From Dethiosulfatarculus sandiegensis (GTDB taxonomy: Bacteria; Desulfobacterota; Desulfarculia; Desulfarculales; Desulfarculaceae): a stretch of 64,000 bases of DNA. Both the position numbers and the translations under genes were made by a program. The stretch lies in the NCBI RefSeq assembly GCF_000931935.2, contig NZ_AZAC01000011.1, positions 1 to 64,000 of the forward strand, written 5' to 3'. Within the stretch, counting starts at the first letter, position 1; each line of letters starts with the position of its first letter. Under the pieces are notes generated by a model. That model was not told where the DNA came from and did not search any database. It worked only from the letters and a program-made list of their open reading frames with translations. Below are positions 17,740 through 27,866 of this stretch, piece after piece.

Positions 17740-18786
17740 TTAAATTCTCGCGGAGTTGATGCTGGGCAAACTGCCGAATTGCTTTTTGTAGGCTCTGGTG
17801 AAATGGCTGGGGCTGCTGTAGCCCATGGTGTAAGCAACCTCGGTAATTGTAACACCCGGTTCTTCAAGCAGGGCGCTGGCCCTTCGCAAACGCTCATTTC
17901 GCAAGTATTCGAAGACCGTGCAGCCAAACAGCTGCTTGAAGCAACGATTCAATTTGGGATGGGACATGCCCACAGCCTTGGTGATGTCCTCCAAATGAGG
18001 TGGCTTGGCGATATTTCTCACCAAAAGATCATGGGCATATTCTGTTCTACGCCGGTCTTCCGGATGAATGTCTAAAGGCCTCGTATGGCCGAATTCCACG
18101 CCGGCAAAACCTTCCAGCTGATGGACAATTAACTCCAGGGCTCGACTTTCCAGGAAAAGTTTGCGGGCCAGACCGCTTAGGCGGCAGTTAATAATTTGCT
18201 GCAGAGCGTTCAACATGGCCGGCGTGGTGCAGCCAAGCTGGAAGTTACCAGTTCCGGGACTACGCTCCAGGGCATGTTTAACAATCAGGGGCAACGGCTG
18301 CCTATCATCGCTGAAGATGCGATGCACCTGATTAGATTTAAGGGATATGAAGACCTGTTGAAGGGGTTCTCCGGGGAATATACGACTAACACCTCTATTA
18401 TGTGTGGAGTAAAAAATACCCTGGCAACCCTGATGGATTTCCAGTTCTTTATTTGTGCTGTTGAAGCGTGACACCGTATTGCCCGAAAGGCAAAAGCCAA
18501 AAGCCAAATCAATGGCATTATCCTTGGCCAGGCAGACCATTTCCCTGTTAACCAAGGCATTGGTCACCCACACTTCAAAGCCGGGCCTTAGCTCTGTGCG
18601 GTTAAAGGCCACCTCACCAGAATCGCTCGAGTACTTCCAACGATTGACAGAATGATCCGGAGACGCTTCAGCCAAGCTGACTTGCCCCTTAGTGGTAAAC
18701 CCCTGGGCAAGGCTGTAGAAGATGTCTCCATCATCAGGGAAACCGGCTCCGATATTATCCTTTTCATGGAACACGGTGAGCGGCAT
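17740..18786 (-). CDS. AraC-family transcriptional regulator
   Basis: The ATG at 18786 has AAGGAG 7 bases upstream; the frame extends 30 codons further but without a ribosome binding site. The 348-residue protein has an N-terminal sensing region of the PchR/YqhC kind and a C-terminal AraC domain with two helix-turn-helix motifs. The first lies around HLEDITKAVGMSHPKLNRCFKQ. The second is around ITEVAYTMGYSSPSHFTRAYKKQFG, the family signature. It lies between the DUF4198 gene and the hybrid kinase, all on the minus strand. PchR-type regulators often respond to metal chelates, which would suit the periplasmic metal-binding-like neighbour, but this is inference. Confidence 0.9.
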   Translation of the reverse strand: MPLTVFHEKDNIGAGFPDDGDIFYSLAQGFTTKGQVSLAEASPDHSVNRWKYSSDSGEVAFNRTELRPGFEVWVTNALVNREMVCLAKDNAIDLAFGFCLSGNTVSRFNSTNKELEIHQGCQGIFYSTHNRGVSRIFPGEPLQQVFISLKSNQVHRIFSDDRQPLPLIVKHALERSPGTGNFQLGCTTPAMLNALQQIINCRLSGLARKLFLESRALELIVHQLEGFAGVEFGHTRPLDIHPEDRRRTEYAHDLLVRNIAKPPHLEDITKAVGMSHPKLNRCFKQLFGCTVFEYLRNERLRRASALLEEPGVTITEVAYTMGYSSPSHFTRAYKKQFGSLPSINSARI

Positions 18787-19152
18787 TCGGGCTCCTTCCA
18801 AAAGTGGTTGTATCGGCCGGTGGGTGTGCCGCCTGTATGGTTCATGCCCACAAGCCCCAAACGCCCTGGACGTCAATATTGACTCTCTTATCTTGTTAGC
18901 TAATCTAAAAAGATATTAATGTCAATACATTTTGTTTGGCAAGTCTTGTAAAAACAGTAACTAATATTCCATGGAACTCTAAATAGTCAGCCAAGAAAGC
19001 GAGGCATGCCTATTCAGTAGCTGAAAAATCGGCAAATATATCGATGAGGCTCCGGAAGGTACTTTCCGATAACGGCTGACACCAGGCAGATCCGCCTTTT
19101 TTATGGCCTTGGCCGAGCGATGCAAAGTAAAAAGCCAACAGGCGGTTTGCGG
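18787..19152. other. Intergenic region between AraC regulator and hybrid kinase
   Basis: There are 366 bases with no open frame I would support. It must hold the AraC promoter on the minus strand; no clear consensus boxes or hairpins were seen. Confidence 0.4.
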
Positions 19153-21789
19153 TCATCCCGCTAAAACCCGGCGCAGCTTAGTTGAGAGAGAAGCTATGGT
19201 TATCGGCTTTTGAATCAAGTCCACCTCGGCATCTAAAACGCCGTGATGCGCAATAACATTACTGGAATATCCCGAGATAAAGAGCACCTTCAGTTCGGGA
19301 TCTTTTTGCCTCAGGCGGTCGTAAAGCTCTTTTCCATTCATCCGGGGCATAATCACATCCGTAAGCAACAGATCTATTTTCTCTTCTGTTTTATCCACCA
19401 GTTCCAAAGCCTCAGGTCCGTTTTCCGCTCCAATGACATGATAACCAAGTTTCTGCAAAGCCTTGGCCACAAAATCCCGCACTACCTGCTCATCCTCCAC
19501 GAGCAGAATCGTCTCTGAGCCGGTGACTATTCCTTTTGGTTCCGCCTCTTTTGCAAAAACATCTTTTTCTCTCTCAAAAAAGGGCAGATAGACCTTAAAA
19601 CTGGCGCCTTGGCCGGGCTCACTGTACACATAAATTGTTCCACCATGTTGTTTGACAATGCCGTGCACAGTGGCCAACCCCATCCCCGTGCCCTTGCCCA
19701 TTTCCCTGGTGGTGAAAAAAGGATCGAATATTTTATCGATTATGCTTGCGTCAATACCAAGCCCATTGTCATTAACCGCGAGCATTACATAATCGCCAGG
19801 TTCAGCCTCCGGATGATTGACCGCGTAACTTTCATCCAGGTAAACCTTTTCCGTTTCTATGATTATTACCCCCCCATCCGGCAAGGCATCTCGGGCATTG
19901 GCAATCAGATTCAAAAGTACTTGCTCTATTTGGTTAAAATCAGCCCGCACATAACCGGCATCTTCGCCCAAAACGGTTTTCAGCTCCACATCTTCACCAA
20001 TTATTCGGTGGAGCATGGCCTGATTTTGGTTGATCAAGTCATTTATAGCGAATGTCTTGACCTTTAAAACCTGCTTCCGCCCAAATGCCAGGAGTTGAGA
20101 GACCAAATCACTGGCCCGTAAACTGCTTTCCAAAACATGGTCGAGATTATCCCGAACAGGGGACAATTGGGGGAGTTCAGCCAAAGCAAGCTCGGTGTAT
20201 CCTATAATGGCAAAAAGGATATTGTTGAAATCATGGGCCACCCCCCCGGCCAAGGTGCCTATGGATTCCATTTTTTGTGATTGCCTTACCTGCTCCTCAA
20301 GCCTTTTCTGTTCGCTGATATCAGTCAAGGTCAGAACAGCACCGGCGAAACCGTTGTCCAGTCCCTGGATCATGGCCGCGCTGGCGATTATATCCAATTT
20401 GGTGTTTTTTTTAGAGACCCCCTTTATCTCAATCTTTATAGGACCTTCCCTGTTCATCACCCGCTCGAGCATTGCCTTTAGGACGCCTTGACTGGCTTCA
20501 GCGGCAAAGGGGAAACGCCAATCTTTCAATTGAGCCGTTTCCCAGCCGAAACGCCGCTCAAATTCAGGATTGTGATACAATGCGCTTCCCTTTGCATCAA
20601 AGACAACAATGGGGTCCGGGCTGGCCATAAAAATCGCGTTTAGCTCCTCACGACTTTGTTCCAGCTTTTGGGTGATTATCCTTTTTCTTCTGATCTGCAC
20701 GGAAAGGGACAACGAAAGGATGACTAAAACTGCAAGCAGGCTTATCAAAACTGTCATTTCAACAGGAAAAGACTCGAATATTCCCGGAGTATAAAACAAT
20801 ATGCGGGCATCTTTAGGCAACTGATCCTTTTCAATATGCCATTTTTCCATCTGCCGCCAGTCATAGATATTTTCGAATACACTTAGTGAACTTTCATTTC
20901 TCCAGGGGGTGTTTTCATAATGCGCGAAGACGGCATCGCCAATCATCTCGCCCACCTTTTTCCCGGAAAGGACGAAACCTCCCAGAACACCACTGCCCAT
21001 GAGGGTGTCCCAATGGGTGAAAATCGGGGCAGATGCCTTTTCAACAATTTTTTGAGCGGCCCGGTATGGGGTTATGCGATTACCCGCTTCATCTCTAAAA
21101 TAGAGAAGAAAAAAAATAGCCGTTTTGGGGGGCAATTTTGCGGCACGATCAATAATAGACTGCAGGGATGAATCCGTAAGATAGATAACCGGCAAGTTTG
21201 AGCCAAGGGTTTTGAGCCCTTTTTTGAACTCGGCCAATCTATTTTTTCCGTGGCTATCGGATATGTCGGCAATCACCGCGATTCTTTCAGCCGGCCAGAC
21301 CTCCAACATTGATTTAATATTTTGGAGATAGTTCGAACGTAAAACAATACGCCATGGCTCTTTATCTAATTGCGGGGCAGCGCCGCCGGAGCTATGGACT
21401 ACAAGTTTTTGAGCCTTGGGGAAAAATTCGGCTGTTTTCTTCATGAGCACAGCCGCCGGGGTGCTTTCGACCACGACCATGTCAATGGAGGCATCGGCAT
21501 ATTTGGCCTTGAATAAGGAATACAACCCATCCGCTGTTTTGCTTAAGGGGAAACGGCTGGCCTCGATATATTCCACAAAAAGTTGAACCGGGATCTTCTT
21601 TTGAGCGATTTTTTGCCTGATGCCGGTCTCTATGGCCTTTTGCCAAGGCATATCCTTGAACCAGGAAAACAGCAAAAGCACCTTTATGGGAGGTTTAGGC
21701 CGAGTCTCGGCGCATCGCGCCGTCTCCGCCGAAAAAAACAATAGCACCACAACAAATAGGCAACCAAGCTGTTTAAATAATCGCAGCAA
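19153..21789 (-). CDS. Hybrid sensor histidine kinase with periplasmic ABC-substrate-binding-like sensor
   Basis: The 878-residue protein begins at a TTG (AGGAG lies 12 bases upstream). It has a signal or anchor helix, then about 300 residues resembling the ABC_sub_bind sensor family (IKVLLLFSWFKDMPWQKA, MVVVESTPAAVLM, ITPYRAAQKIV), a membrane helix near 345-365, a PAS domain, HisKA with GGVAHDFNNIL, an ATPase domain (LLNLIANARDALPDGG; MGKGTGMGLATVHGIV) and a C-terminal receiver with the phospho-acceptor in LLLTDVIMPRMNGKEL. The histidine context HDFNN is typical of hybrid kinases. No dedicated regulator gene is adjacent except the AraC protein downstream. A small-molecule ligand is expected. 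Confidence 0.93.
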   Translation of the reverse strand: MLRLFKQLGCLFVVVLLFFSAETARCAETRPKPPIKVLLLFSWFKDMPWQKAIETGIRQKIAQKKIPVQLFVEYIEASRFPLSKTADGLYSLFKAKYADASIDMVVVESTPAAVLMKKTAEFFPKAQKLVVHSSGGAAPQLDKEPWRIVLRSNYLQNIKSMLEVWPAERIAVIADISDSHGKNRLAEFKKGLKTLGSNLPVIYLTDSSLQSIIDRAAKLPPKTAIFFLLYFRDEAGNRITPYRAAQKIVEKASAPIFTHWDTLMGSGVLGGFVLSGKKVGEMIGDAVFAHYENTPWRNESSLSVFENIYDWRQMEKWHIEKDQLPKDARILFYTPGIFESFPVEMTVLISLLAVLVILSLSLSVQIRRKRIITQKLEQSREELNAIFMASPDPIVVFDAKGSALYHNPEFERRFGWETAQLKDWRFPFAAEASQGVLKAMLERVMNREGPIKIEIKGVSKKNTKLDIIASAAMIQGLDNGFAGAVLTLTDISEQKRLEEQVRQSQKMESIGTLAGGVAHDFNNILFAIIGYTELALAELPQLSPVRDNLDHVLESSLRASDLVSQLLAFGRKQVLKVKTFAINDLINQNQAMLHRIIGEDVELKTVLGEDAGYVRADFNQIEQVLLNLIANARDALPDGGVIIIETEKVYLDESYAVNHPEAEPGDYVMLAVNDNGLGIDASIIDKIFDPFFTTREMGKGTGMGLATVHGIVKQHGGTIYVYSEPGQGASFKVYLPFFEREKDVFAKEAEPKGIVTGSETILLVEDEQVVRDFVAKALQKLGYHVIGAENGPEALELVDKTEEKIDLLLTDVIMPRMNGKELYDRLRQKDPELKVLFISGYSSNVIAHHGVLDAEVDLIQKPITIASLSTKLRRVLAG

Positions 21790-22209
21790 AATAAAAACCG
21801 TCTCCTGGTTTCATTTCCACGAGGGGAAAAACACTCTTCCGATAGGACCTATGATGAGTCATTTACCACGGACGAAAAACAATTTTTTTGCGGGGCAGTG
21901 ATTAAGGTTTAAAAGGCGATCGTTCGCCTGAAGGACATTTGGGGAAAAAATGGGTTTAGATTTTAACTATCGGGAAAGTAGTTTAGACCCATTGCTTGTT
22001 ATCATAAACATACCAAGAGCACTTGCCCGCATAAAAGACCAAATTAAGAACTCCTGCACAAAGACAGAGGCTAGCACATATTAGTCCCGCCAAACTTTGA
22101 CCGGCATATCCAACCAGCCGATCTCCTTGACCATAAAAGAAATTCTCATGTAAACACAGCAAGTTGCCGAAAAGAACTATAGAAGGCATTAAAAGTCAAG
22201 GAGGACGGA
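21790..22209. other. Intergenic region between divergent genes
   Basis: These 420 bases separate the hybrid kinase from the hypothetical gene at 22210. A 68-codon minus-strand frame at 21983-22189 has no ribosome binding site and is not called. AGGAGG at 22199-22204 is the ribosome binding site of the next gene. No clear promoter consensus or hairpin was seen. Confidence 0.4.
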
Positions 22210-23226
22210 ATGCGGTTGGAAGCACTGGTTGCAAATCACGACCATGTGGCTTGGGGTTTATCTAAAAATAAAAACCAGCCACCACCGGAAAAAGCCCCCC
22301 CTCAAGAGGAGTCAAGCGTCACCCCTCTTGATACCGCTGAGAACAAAGCCGAGCAGGGCGGCTTTTCCCCCAAAGGGGTGATTCGGAATTTACTTAACGG
22401 TCACTTCAAAGGTGTGGCGGATGTTCGCCTCCGTATTGTTCACAAGGGAGAACTCGATGCCCTGGAAACCGGGCAGGTCAAGGAAGTACTTACTCAACCA
22501 ACCGAAATGTTAGCTGATTTACGATCAGACCTTGAAGAGTTAATGGCCCTTGATACTGAGTTGCCCTTGGATTCCGAACTGGCGCAAAGAATCGCAGCCA
22601 TGGCCGGAAAAGTCGCGGAACTCTCCCAAAAAGATGAAGTAAAACTCGGCCAGGCCAAGGCGGCGATAGATAATTTAAGAACCGAACTGGACAATTTACT
22701 GCTTGCAATCGGAGATTATCTTAAACAGTCAGAAAACGTAACTGCCCTTGAGGAATTGATCGAGCCCGTCGATCCGCAAGTCGCGGCAGGGCAGGAAGAA
22801 TCCGCCGTTGCCGCTCCTGTTCCGGAGCAGGAAGTTATTCCGGAGCCGGATGCCTTGGAAGAACCTTCAGGGGATGGGACCGGGCAAGTTGCGGCCGGAG
22901 CCGATGCAGCCGACCCCAACCAATTCCTTGCCGAATTTCTGGCCAAATGGCAAAGAACAGCCGCTGATGAGGAGCCGGCAATCCCGGAGTCAGCACCCCA
23001 AGCAACAGCCTTAACCGCAGGAGATCGCCTGGCGGCTGAACTTGACGACCTGCTGGACAGGCTTGATCAGGTTACGGTTCTTCCGCCCCTCTCCCCTCCT
23101 CCAGACAATCAGGGCATTGCCTATTACAAATTTCTAAGCATGCTGCAAAATCCTGATAAAGATGAAGCAGCGGGCCTTTTAACCTCGGAGCAAAATCCAA
23201 TTCCGCAAATTGACGCTGTTGTTTAG
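22210..23226 (+). CDS. Hypothetical acidic, Pro/Ala-rich protein with a central coiled-coil-like segment
   Basis: AGGAGG precedes the ATG, so this is a real gene. The 338 residues have no signal peptide or membrane helix. Residues about 1-55 are a Pro/Glu/Lys-rich tail. Residues 60-180 are predicted helical (ADVRLRIVHKGELDALETGQ, then EMLADLRSDLEELMAL and VAELSQKDEVKLGQAKAAI with DNLRTELDNLLLAIGDYL). Residues 185-290 are an acidic Ala/Pro/Glu linker, and a short helical end contains AAELDDLLDRLDQV. I do not recognise the family. It stands alone, divergent from the hybrid kinase and ended by a strong terminator. A scaffolding or surface-associated role is possible but unsupported. Confidence 0.75.
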   Translation: MRLEALVANHDHVAWGLSKNKNQPPPEKAPPQEESSVTPLDTAENKAEQGGFSPKGVIRNLLNGHFKGVADVRLRIVHKGELDALETGQVKEVLTQPTEMLADLRSDLEELMALDTELPLDSELAQRIAAMAGKVAELSQKDEVKLGQAKAAIDNLRTELDNLLLAIGDYLKQSENVTALEELIEPVDPQVAAGQEESAVAAPVPEQEVIPEPDALEEPSGDGTGQVAAGADAADPNQFLAEFLAKWQRTAADEEPAIPESAPQATALTAGDRLAAELDDLLDRLDQVTVLPPLSPPPDNQGIAYYKFLSMLQNPDKDEAAGLLTSEQNPIPQIDAVV

Positions 23227-23270
23227 GAGGCATCTTTAGAATCCAAAATTATTTATGATTTTTAAACAGT

Positions 23271-23300
23271 AAAAGGGAGCCCTTTTTAAGGCTCCCTTTT
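23271..23300. terminator. Bidirectional intrinsic terminator
   Basis: AAAAGGGAGCC and GGCTCCCTTTT form a perfect 11-pair stem with a short T-rich loop. It ends in T on one strand and A on the other, so it serves both the hypothetical gene and the RND pump operon. Confidence 0.9.
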
Positions 23301-23360
23301 ACTTGCCGACAAAATTTTGCTGGACTTTGACAGAGACCGCTTGGAAACAACAACCTCAGT

Positions 23361-26300
23361 TCACGGCATTTTTTGGGACACATGCAGATCGGCCAATGCC
23401 GCCGCCTTTTTACTCTTGCCCTCCCTTAAGCCATGAAAGTCTTCCAATAAAAGGTATAGGCAAGGCACCAAAACCAGCGTAATTACAGTGGCGAACAATA
23501 TTCCGAACCCCAGGGAAATGGCCATGGGTATCATAAAACGGGCCTGCCGGGAGGTTTCAAATATCATTGGCGCCAACCCGCCAAAAGTGGTCAAGGTGGT
23601 TAGAACAATAGGCCTGAAACGCCGCAGGCCGGCCAAACGTATGGCATGTCCCGGAGTTAATCCCTCTTGCCGCTTTTTATTGGCAAAATCAATCAAAACC
23701 AAAGAGTCGTTCACCACCACTCCGGCCAGGGCCACAACCCCCATCATACTCATGAGGCTGATGTTGTACCCCATAAGTAAATGCCCCAAGGTGGAGCCCA
23801 ATATGCCAAAGGGAATAGCCGTCATAACTATCAGCGGCTGGGTATAGCTGCCAAAGGGAATGGCCAAAAGGAAATAAATAGTCAACATGGAAAGGGTAAA
23901 GCCTGTTATCAGGCTCATGAGGCTTTCACTCATATCGGCCTGCCGCCCCTGGTAACCAGAGGTTAGCCCGGGGTATTTCCTGGCCAGATCAGGCAGAATG
24001 CTGTCTGAAACGGCGGCCTTGATGCGGCTGGTCTCGCCAAGGGGCTCGACATTGGCGCTGACGCTTACAGTGCGGCGGGCGTCTCTTCTGCTTATGGTGG
24101 TATAGGCCCTGCCCCGTTTCAGATCGGCGATCTCCATTAAAGGCACAAACCCGCCGGAAGGAATGCGGATCATCAAATTTTCCAAATAATACTCGTTCTT
24201 ACGCTCTTTTTCCGGCAAACGCACCCGCACAGTCACCTCATTGCGGCCCCGCTGTTGGCGCAGGGCTTCGGCCCCGTTAAAGGCGCTTCTCACCTGGCGG
24301 GCCACCTCCCTTGAAGTCAAGCCCAGGCTCTGACCTTCCGGTTTGATGGAAAAGTCAATTTGCTGCTTGCCCGGGGTGTAGCCGTCATCTATATCCTTGA
24401 CATTGGGAAAGCCCTCCAACTGCCGGGCCAGATCATGACTGGCCTTCTCCAGCACATTGATATCCGTATGGGAAAGCTCAACCGTAAGGGCAGCCCCTGA
24501 ACCCGGCCCCCTGCCGTCGGAGGTGAACCTCAAGGATTCCAGACCGGCGATGGTCCCCACCTTTTCCCGCCAAAGCCGATTGACCTGGGCAGTGCTTAAG
24601 TCGCGGAGTTCAGGCGAGGTGAGATAAGCCCTCACCTCCACCTCGTTTTCATTGATCCTGACGAATACACCCTTTAGCAGACGATCTCCGCCGTTTTCAC
24701 GGGCCACTTTGTCCATGGCTACGGTCAATTTATTCTGAACGGATTTCATCCTGTCCAGGGGGCTGCCCACCGGCAGCACAGCACTGACCTCGGCGGTGTC
24801 TGATTCAACCCTGGGCATGAGGATCAAGCCTATGCGGCCACTCATGACATAGCTGAAAACCACAAACAAGCAAGCCAGACCAATAGCCACGGTCAAGCCC
24901 CTGAAACGCAGGCAGAGCTCCAGGAAACCACCATAAACCCTTTTGTTGAATCGCTCCACCAGCCTGGTGAAGGCATCCTGGCGTCTTTTGATAAGCCTCC
25001 GTAACCGGCCGTCAGACGCCTTGTGCTCCTTGGCCAGGTGACTCGGCAGGATCAAAAGCGACTCAACCCAGGAGAGCAGGAACACCGTCACCACCACCAG
25101 CGGGATCACCTTCCATATTTTTCCCATGACCCCGGGAATAAGGCATAGGGGTAAGAAAGCGACCACATTGGTTAAAATGGAATAGGTGATCGGAACCGCC
25201 ACATCTTTAGCACCCAGAATGGAGGCTTTTATAAAGCTCATTCCCTTTTGCTGATATTCGTAGATATTCTCACCGGCCACAATGGCGTCGTCCACCACAA
25301 TGCCCAGGGCAATGATATAGGCGAACATGGATATCATATTTATGGAGACGCCCATGCCCGGTAAAAAGAGCAGGCTGCCCAAAAACGCGGTGGGGATGCC
25401 CATGGTGACCCAAAAGGCCACCCGGAACTCCAAAAACAACCCCAAAACCACCAGGACCAGCATCAATCCGAAAAAGGCGTTTTTGAGCAATAAATCCAAG
25501 CGTTCCTGGTACACCTCGGACATATCCCGGCTTATGCGCCACTCGATGCCCGCAGGCAGATCCCGCTCTATCTCTTTCATGGCCTCACGGGTGGCAATCG
25601 AGACTCCCATGGGGGTTTGTTTACCCACCCGATAGACCCCCACGCTAATGGAACGGCTGCCGTCGTAAAAACCATAATGGTCGCTGTCTCTAAAAGCCTC
25701 TCGCACCGTTGCAATATCTTCCAGATAGACCACACTGCCGTCTGAAGTGGTCACAATGGGGATGCGGGCGAATTCGCTTGCCCAGTCACGGCGGTCCTTG
25801 ACCCGCAAGAGAATATCCCCGCCGCTGGTGTCTATGGCTCCGCCGGGGAGTTCGGTGGAGGCGTTGTCAATGGCCTCGGCAACCCCGGCCAGGGTCAGGC
25901 CATAGGCCCTTAAGTTTTCCTGGGGCACCTCAACGGAAATCTCATAGTCACGGGCCCCCAATAGTTCAACCTGGGTGATATCCGGACTCTGCAAAAGACG
26001 TTCGCGAACATTTTCAACAGCCTGGCGCAACACCATCTCTGAAACATCGCCGAAGATATCCAGGGAAAGCACCTCCCGCATATGGGTCACCAAAGAGACC
26101 TGGGGCAATTCGGCATCCTCGGGAAAGGTGGTGATGCGGTCTATCTCCTGTTTGATTTCCTGATAGATCTTTTGCTGGTCCGAACCTTCTTCCAACTCGG
26201 CATTGATGGTTCCGTTGCCCTCGCCCACCGTAGCGGTGAGTTCCTTCACCCCTTCAATGCCCCTGATAGCCTCTTCCACGGCCAGGACAATACCCTGCTC

Positions 26301-26504
26301 CACCTCCTCGGGGCTGGCTCCTGAATAATCCACACTGATGGTGGCCACATCCAGGTCAAACTCCGGGAAGACCTCCTGCTTGATATTCATGCTCATAATC
26401 AGGCCGCCCAAGAGGAGAAACACCATCATTAAATTGGGAGCCACCCGGTTTTTGGCCATCCAGGAGATTGGGCCCTTCATTTCCGCAAGCCGCTTGGTTT
26501 TCAT
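23361..26504 (-). CDS. RND-family multidrug efflux inner-membrane transporter
   Basis: This full-length AcrB-type pump has 1047 residues: helix 1 near residues 20-40, a porter domain (SVDYSGASPEEVEQGIVLAV and equivalents), transmembrane helix 4 with the proton-relay acidic pair in GIVVDDAIVAGENIYEY, a second porter half, and a second helix bundle ending in VTLVLVPCLYLL. It overlaps the adaptor gene by ATGA, so translation is coupled, and AGGAGG lies just upstream. It would take substrates from the inner leaflet or periplasm and pass them to the adaptor and outer-membrane factor encoded upstream. The substrate cannot be read from sequence; the HAE-1/HAE-2-like type suggests organic compounds rather than metals. 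Confidence 0.95.
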   Translation of the reverse strand: MKTKRLAEMKGPISWMAKNRVAPNLMMVFLLLGGLIMSMNIKQEVFPEFDLDVATISVDYSGASPEEVEQGIVLAVEEAIRGIEGVKELTATVGEGNGTINAELEEGSDQQKIYQEIKQEIDRITTFPEDAELPQVSLVTHMREVLSLDIFGDVSEMVLRQAVENVRERLLQSPDITQVELLGARDYEISVEVPQENLRAYGLTLAGVAEAIDNASTELPGGAIDTSGGDILLRVKDRRDWASEFARIPIVTTSDGSVVYLEDIATVREAFRDSDHYGFYDGSRSISVGVYRVGKQTPMGVSIATREAMKEIERDLPAGIEWRISRDMSEVYQERLDLLLKNAFFGLMLVLVVLGLFLEFRVAFWVTMGIPTAFLGSLLFLPGMGVSINMISMFAYIIALGIVVDDAIVAGENIYEYQQKGMSFIKASILGAKDVAVPITYSILTNVVAFLPLCLIPGVMGKIWKVIPLVVVTVFLLSWVESLLILPSHLAKEHKASDGRLRRLIKRRQDAFTRLVERFNKRVYGGFLELCLRFRGLTVAIGLACLFVVFSYVMSGRIGLILMPRVESDTAEVSAVLPVGSPLDRMKSVQNKLTVAMDKVARENGGDRLLKGVFVRINENEVEVRAYLTSPELRDLSTAQVNRLWREKVGTIAGLESLRFTSDGRGPGSGAALTVELSHTDINVLEKASHDLARQLEGFPNVKDIDDGYTPGKQQIDFSIKPEGQSLGLTSREVARQVRSAFNGAEALRQQRGRNEVTVRVRLPEKERKNEYYLENLMIRIPSGGFVPLMEIADLKRGRAYTTISRRDARRTVSVSANVEPLGETSRIKAAVSDSILPDLARKYPGLTSGYQGRQADMSESLMSLITGFTLSMLTIYFLLAIPFGSYTQPLIVMTAIPFGILGSTLGHLLMGYNISLMSMMGVVALAGVVVNDSLVLIDFANKKRQEGLTPGHAIRLAGLRRFRPIVLTTLTTFGGLAPMIFETSRQARFMIPMAISLGFGILFATVITLVLVPCLYLLLEDFHGLREGKSKKAAALADLHVSQKMP

Positions 26505-27799
26505 GACTGTTCCTCCTGGTCAGAGGCCTTGCGGCAGGCGGTTTGCCCCGCCCCGTTCTCACGAATACACAATTCCATGCCCGAAACCGGGGTGGATAGG
26601 TCGGTCAGGACCAACTTCTCACCCGGCTCTATACCGCCGGTAACATAGAAATCCTTCTCACTGCGAAAGGCGGTCTTGACTTGGCGGATCTCCAGATTGC
26701 CCTTTTGATTCATGATCCAGACATTGGAACCGTTTCTGATGTACTTGCGCTCAACCAATGCCGCAGACTCAATGGTTTTGCCTTTGATGGCCACCCGTAC
26801 ATAGGAATCTATGAGCATGGAAGGCAATTTTGCGTTCTCGGGCTTAATGCACAAGGGATCGTCCACCTGGATCAGCAAGCGGGCCATGCGCCCTTGTTCC
26901 TCAAGTTTGGGCTCAAGGCGAATCACCCTGCCCTTTCGAAAAGCGGCCTCACCCCAGGCGGCGGAGTTATACACAAGGGCCTCCGAGCCTTTTTCGCCAT
27001 TTTGGTTCGGCAACTTTATAAACCGCAACTGGCTCACCGGCACGGAGACCTTTACCCAATAGGCGTCTGTGCCGACCAGGGTGGCCAATTGTGTTGACTG
27101 GTCTGCCAGGGCCCCGAGATGGGCGTCGCTGGACTGCACAACTGCGTTGAACGGCGCCTTGACTTGGGTGTGATTAAGATCAAGCCTGGCCAGGTCCAGT
27201 TTGGCCTGGGCCGCATCGAGGCTTGCCTGCAGGCCCTTGAGTTGGGGTTGCCTCAGGATCAGGGTCTTTTCCCGCTCGGTTAGCTTTTGCCCCAAAAGTT
27301 TATATTCCTTTTGGGCGATAAGCTGGTTTCCCTGTTCCAAGGCTATCTCTGATTCAGCCTTGGCTACATCCGCGGAAAGCTGCCGCACGGAAAGGAGGTA
27401 TTCGGCAGGGTCAATCTTGAACAAAAGAGAGCCCTTGGCAAAAAACGTGCCGGGGGACATATCTTTGCTGAGCTCAATGATCTTGCCGCCCACTTGGGGC
27501 TTAAGCTCCACAGACTGGGCCGCAGCCACTGAACCCATACCTGAAACAAGGGTCTGACGGGGCGCGTACTCCACGCTCTTCACCGTTACTAGAGTCCTGT
27601 TGTGGCTCCTGGGCTGAGCTCTTAATTTGGGCGAGGTTTCAAACAACCAAATGGAGATCACGACACCCGCGGCCAATACGGCCAAGGGCATGAGAATCCG
27701 CCCCAGCAAGCGAAGAGCCCTTGAAACCTTATTGCCTTTGCCTGTGGTTGTTGGTTGCCCGGATTCGGTATTCTGGGGAATATCTATTTTTTCAGGCAT
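26501..27799 (-). CDS. RND efflux periplasmic adaptor (membrane fusion protein)
   Basis: The ATG at 27799 has AAGGTG 6 bases upstream and is preferred to the GTG three codons earlier. The 432-residue protein has an N-terminal membrane anchor (ILMPLAVLAAGVVISIWLF), a lipoyl-like half motif (VELKPQVGGKIIELSKDMSPG), a helical hairpin of about 80 residues, the second lipoyl half (LDLNHTQVKAPFNAVVQ) and a beta-barrel domain. It belongs to the HlyD/AcrA family and should bridge the RND pump and the outer-membrane factor. It is the middle gene of the three-gene pump operon. Confidence 0.93.
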   Translation of the reverse strand: MPEKIDIPQNTESGQPTTTGKGNKVSRALRLLGRILMPLAVLAAGVVISIWLFETSPKLRAQPRSHNRTLVTVKSVEYAPRQTLVSGMGSVAAAQSVELKPQVGGKIIELSKDMSPGTFFAKGSLLFKIDPAEYLLSVRQLSADVAKAESEIALEQGNQLIAQKEYKLLGQKLTEREKTLILRQPQLKGLQASLDAAQAKLDLARLDLNHTQVKAPFNAVVQSSDAHLGALADQSTQLATLVGTDAYWVKVSVPVSQLRFIKLPNQNGEKGSEALVYNSAAWGEAAFRKGRVIRLEPKLEEQGRMARLLIQVDDPLCIKPENAKLPSMLIDSYVRVAIKGKTIESAALVERKYIRNGSNVWIMNQKGNLEIRQVKTAFRSEKDFYVTGGIEPGEKLVLTDLSTPVSGMELCIRENGAGQTACRKASDQEEQS

Positions 27800-27866
27800 G
27801 ATTTTCACCTTAAACTTTTTCCAAAAAAGTGTTCTTTTTCCAAAGGCCCCTTATAAAACTTGCCGA

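Noticed and set aside
21983-22189. A 68-codon hydrophobic minus-strand frame between the hybrid kinase and the hypothetical gene
   Set aside because: No ribosome binding site and no recognisable domain; it looks like a chance frame in an intergenic region.
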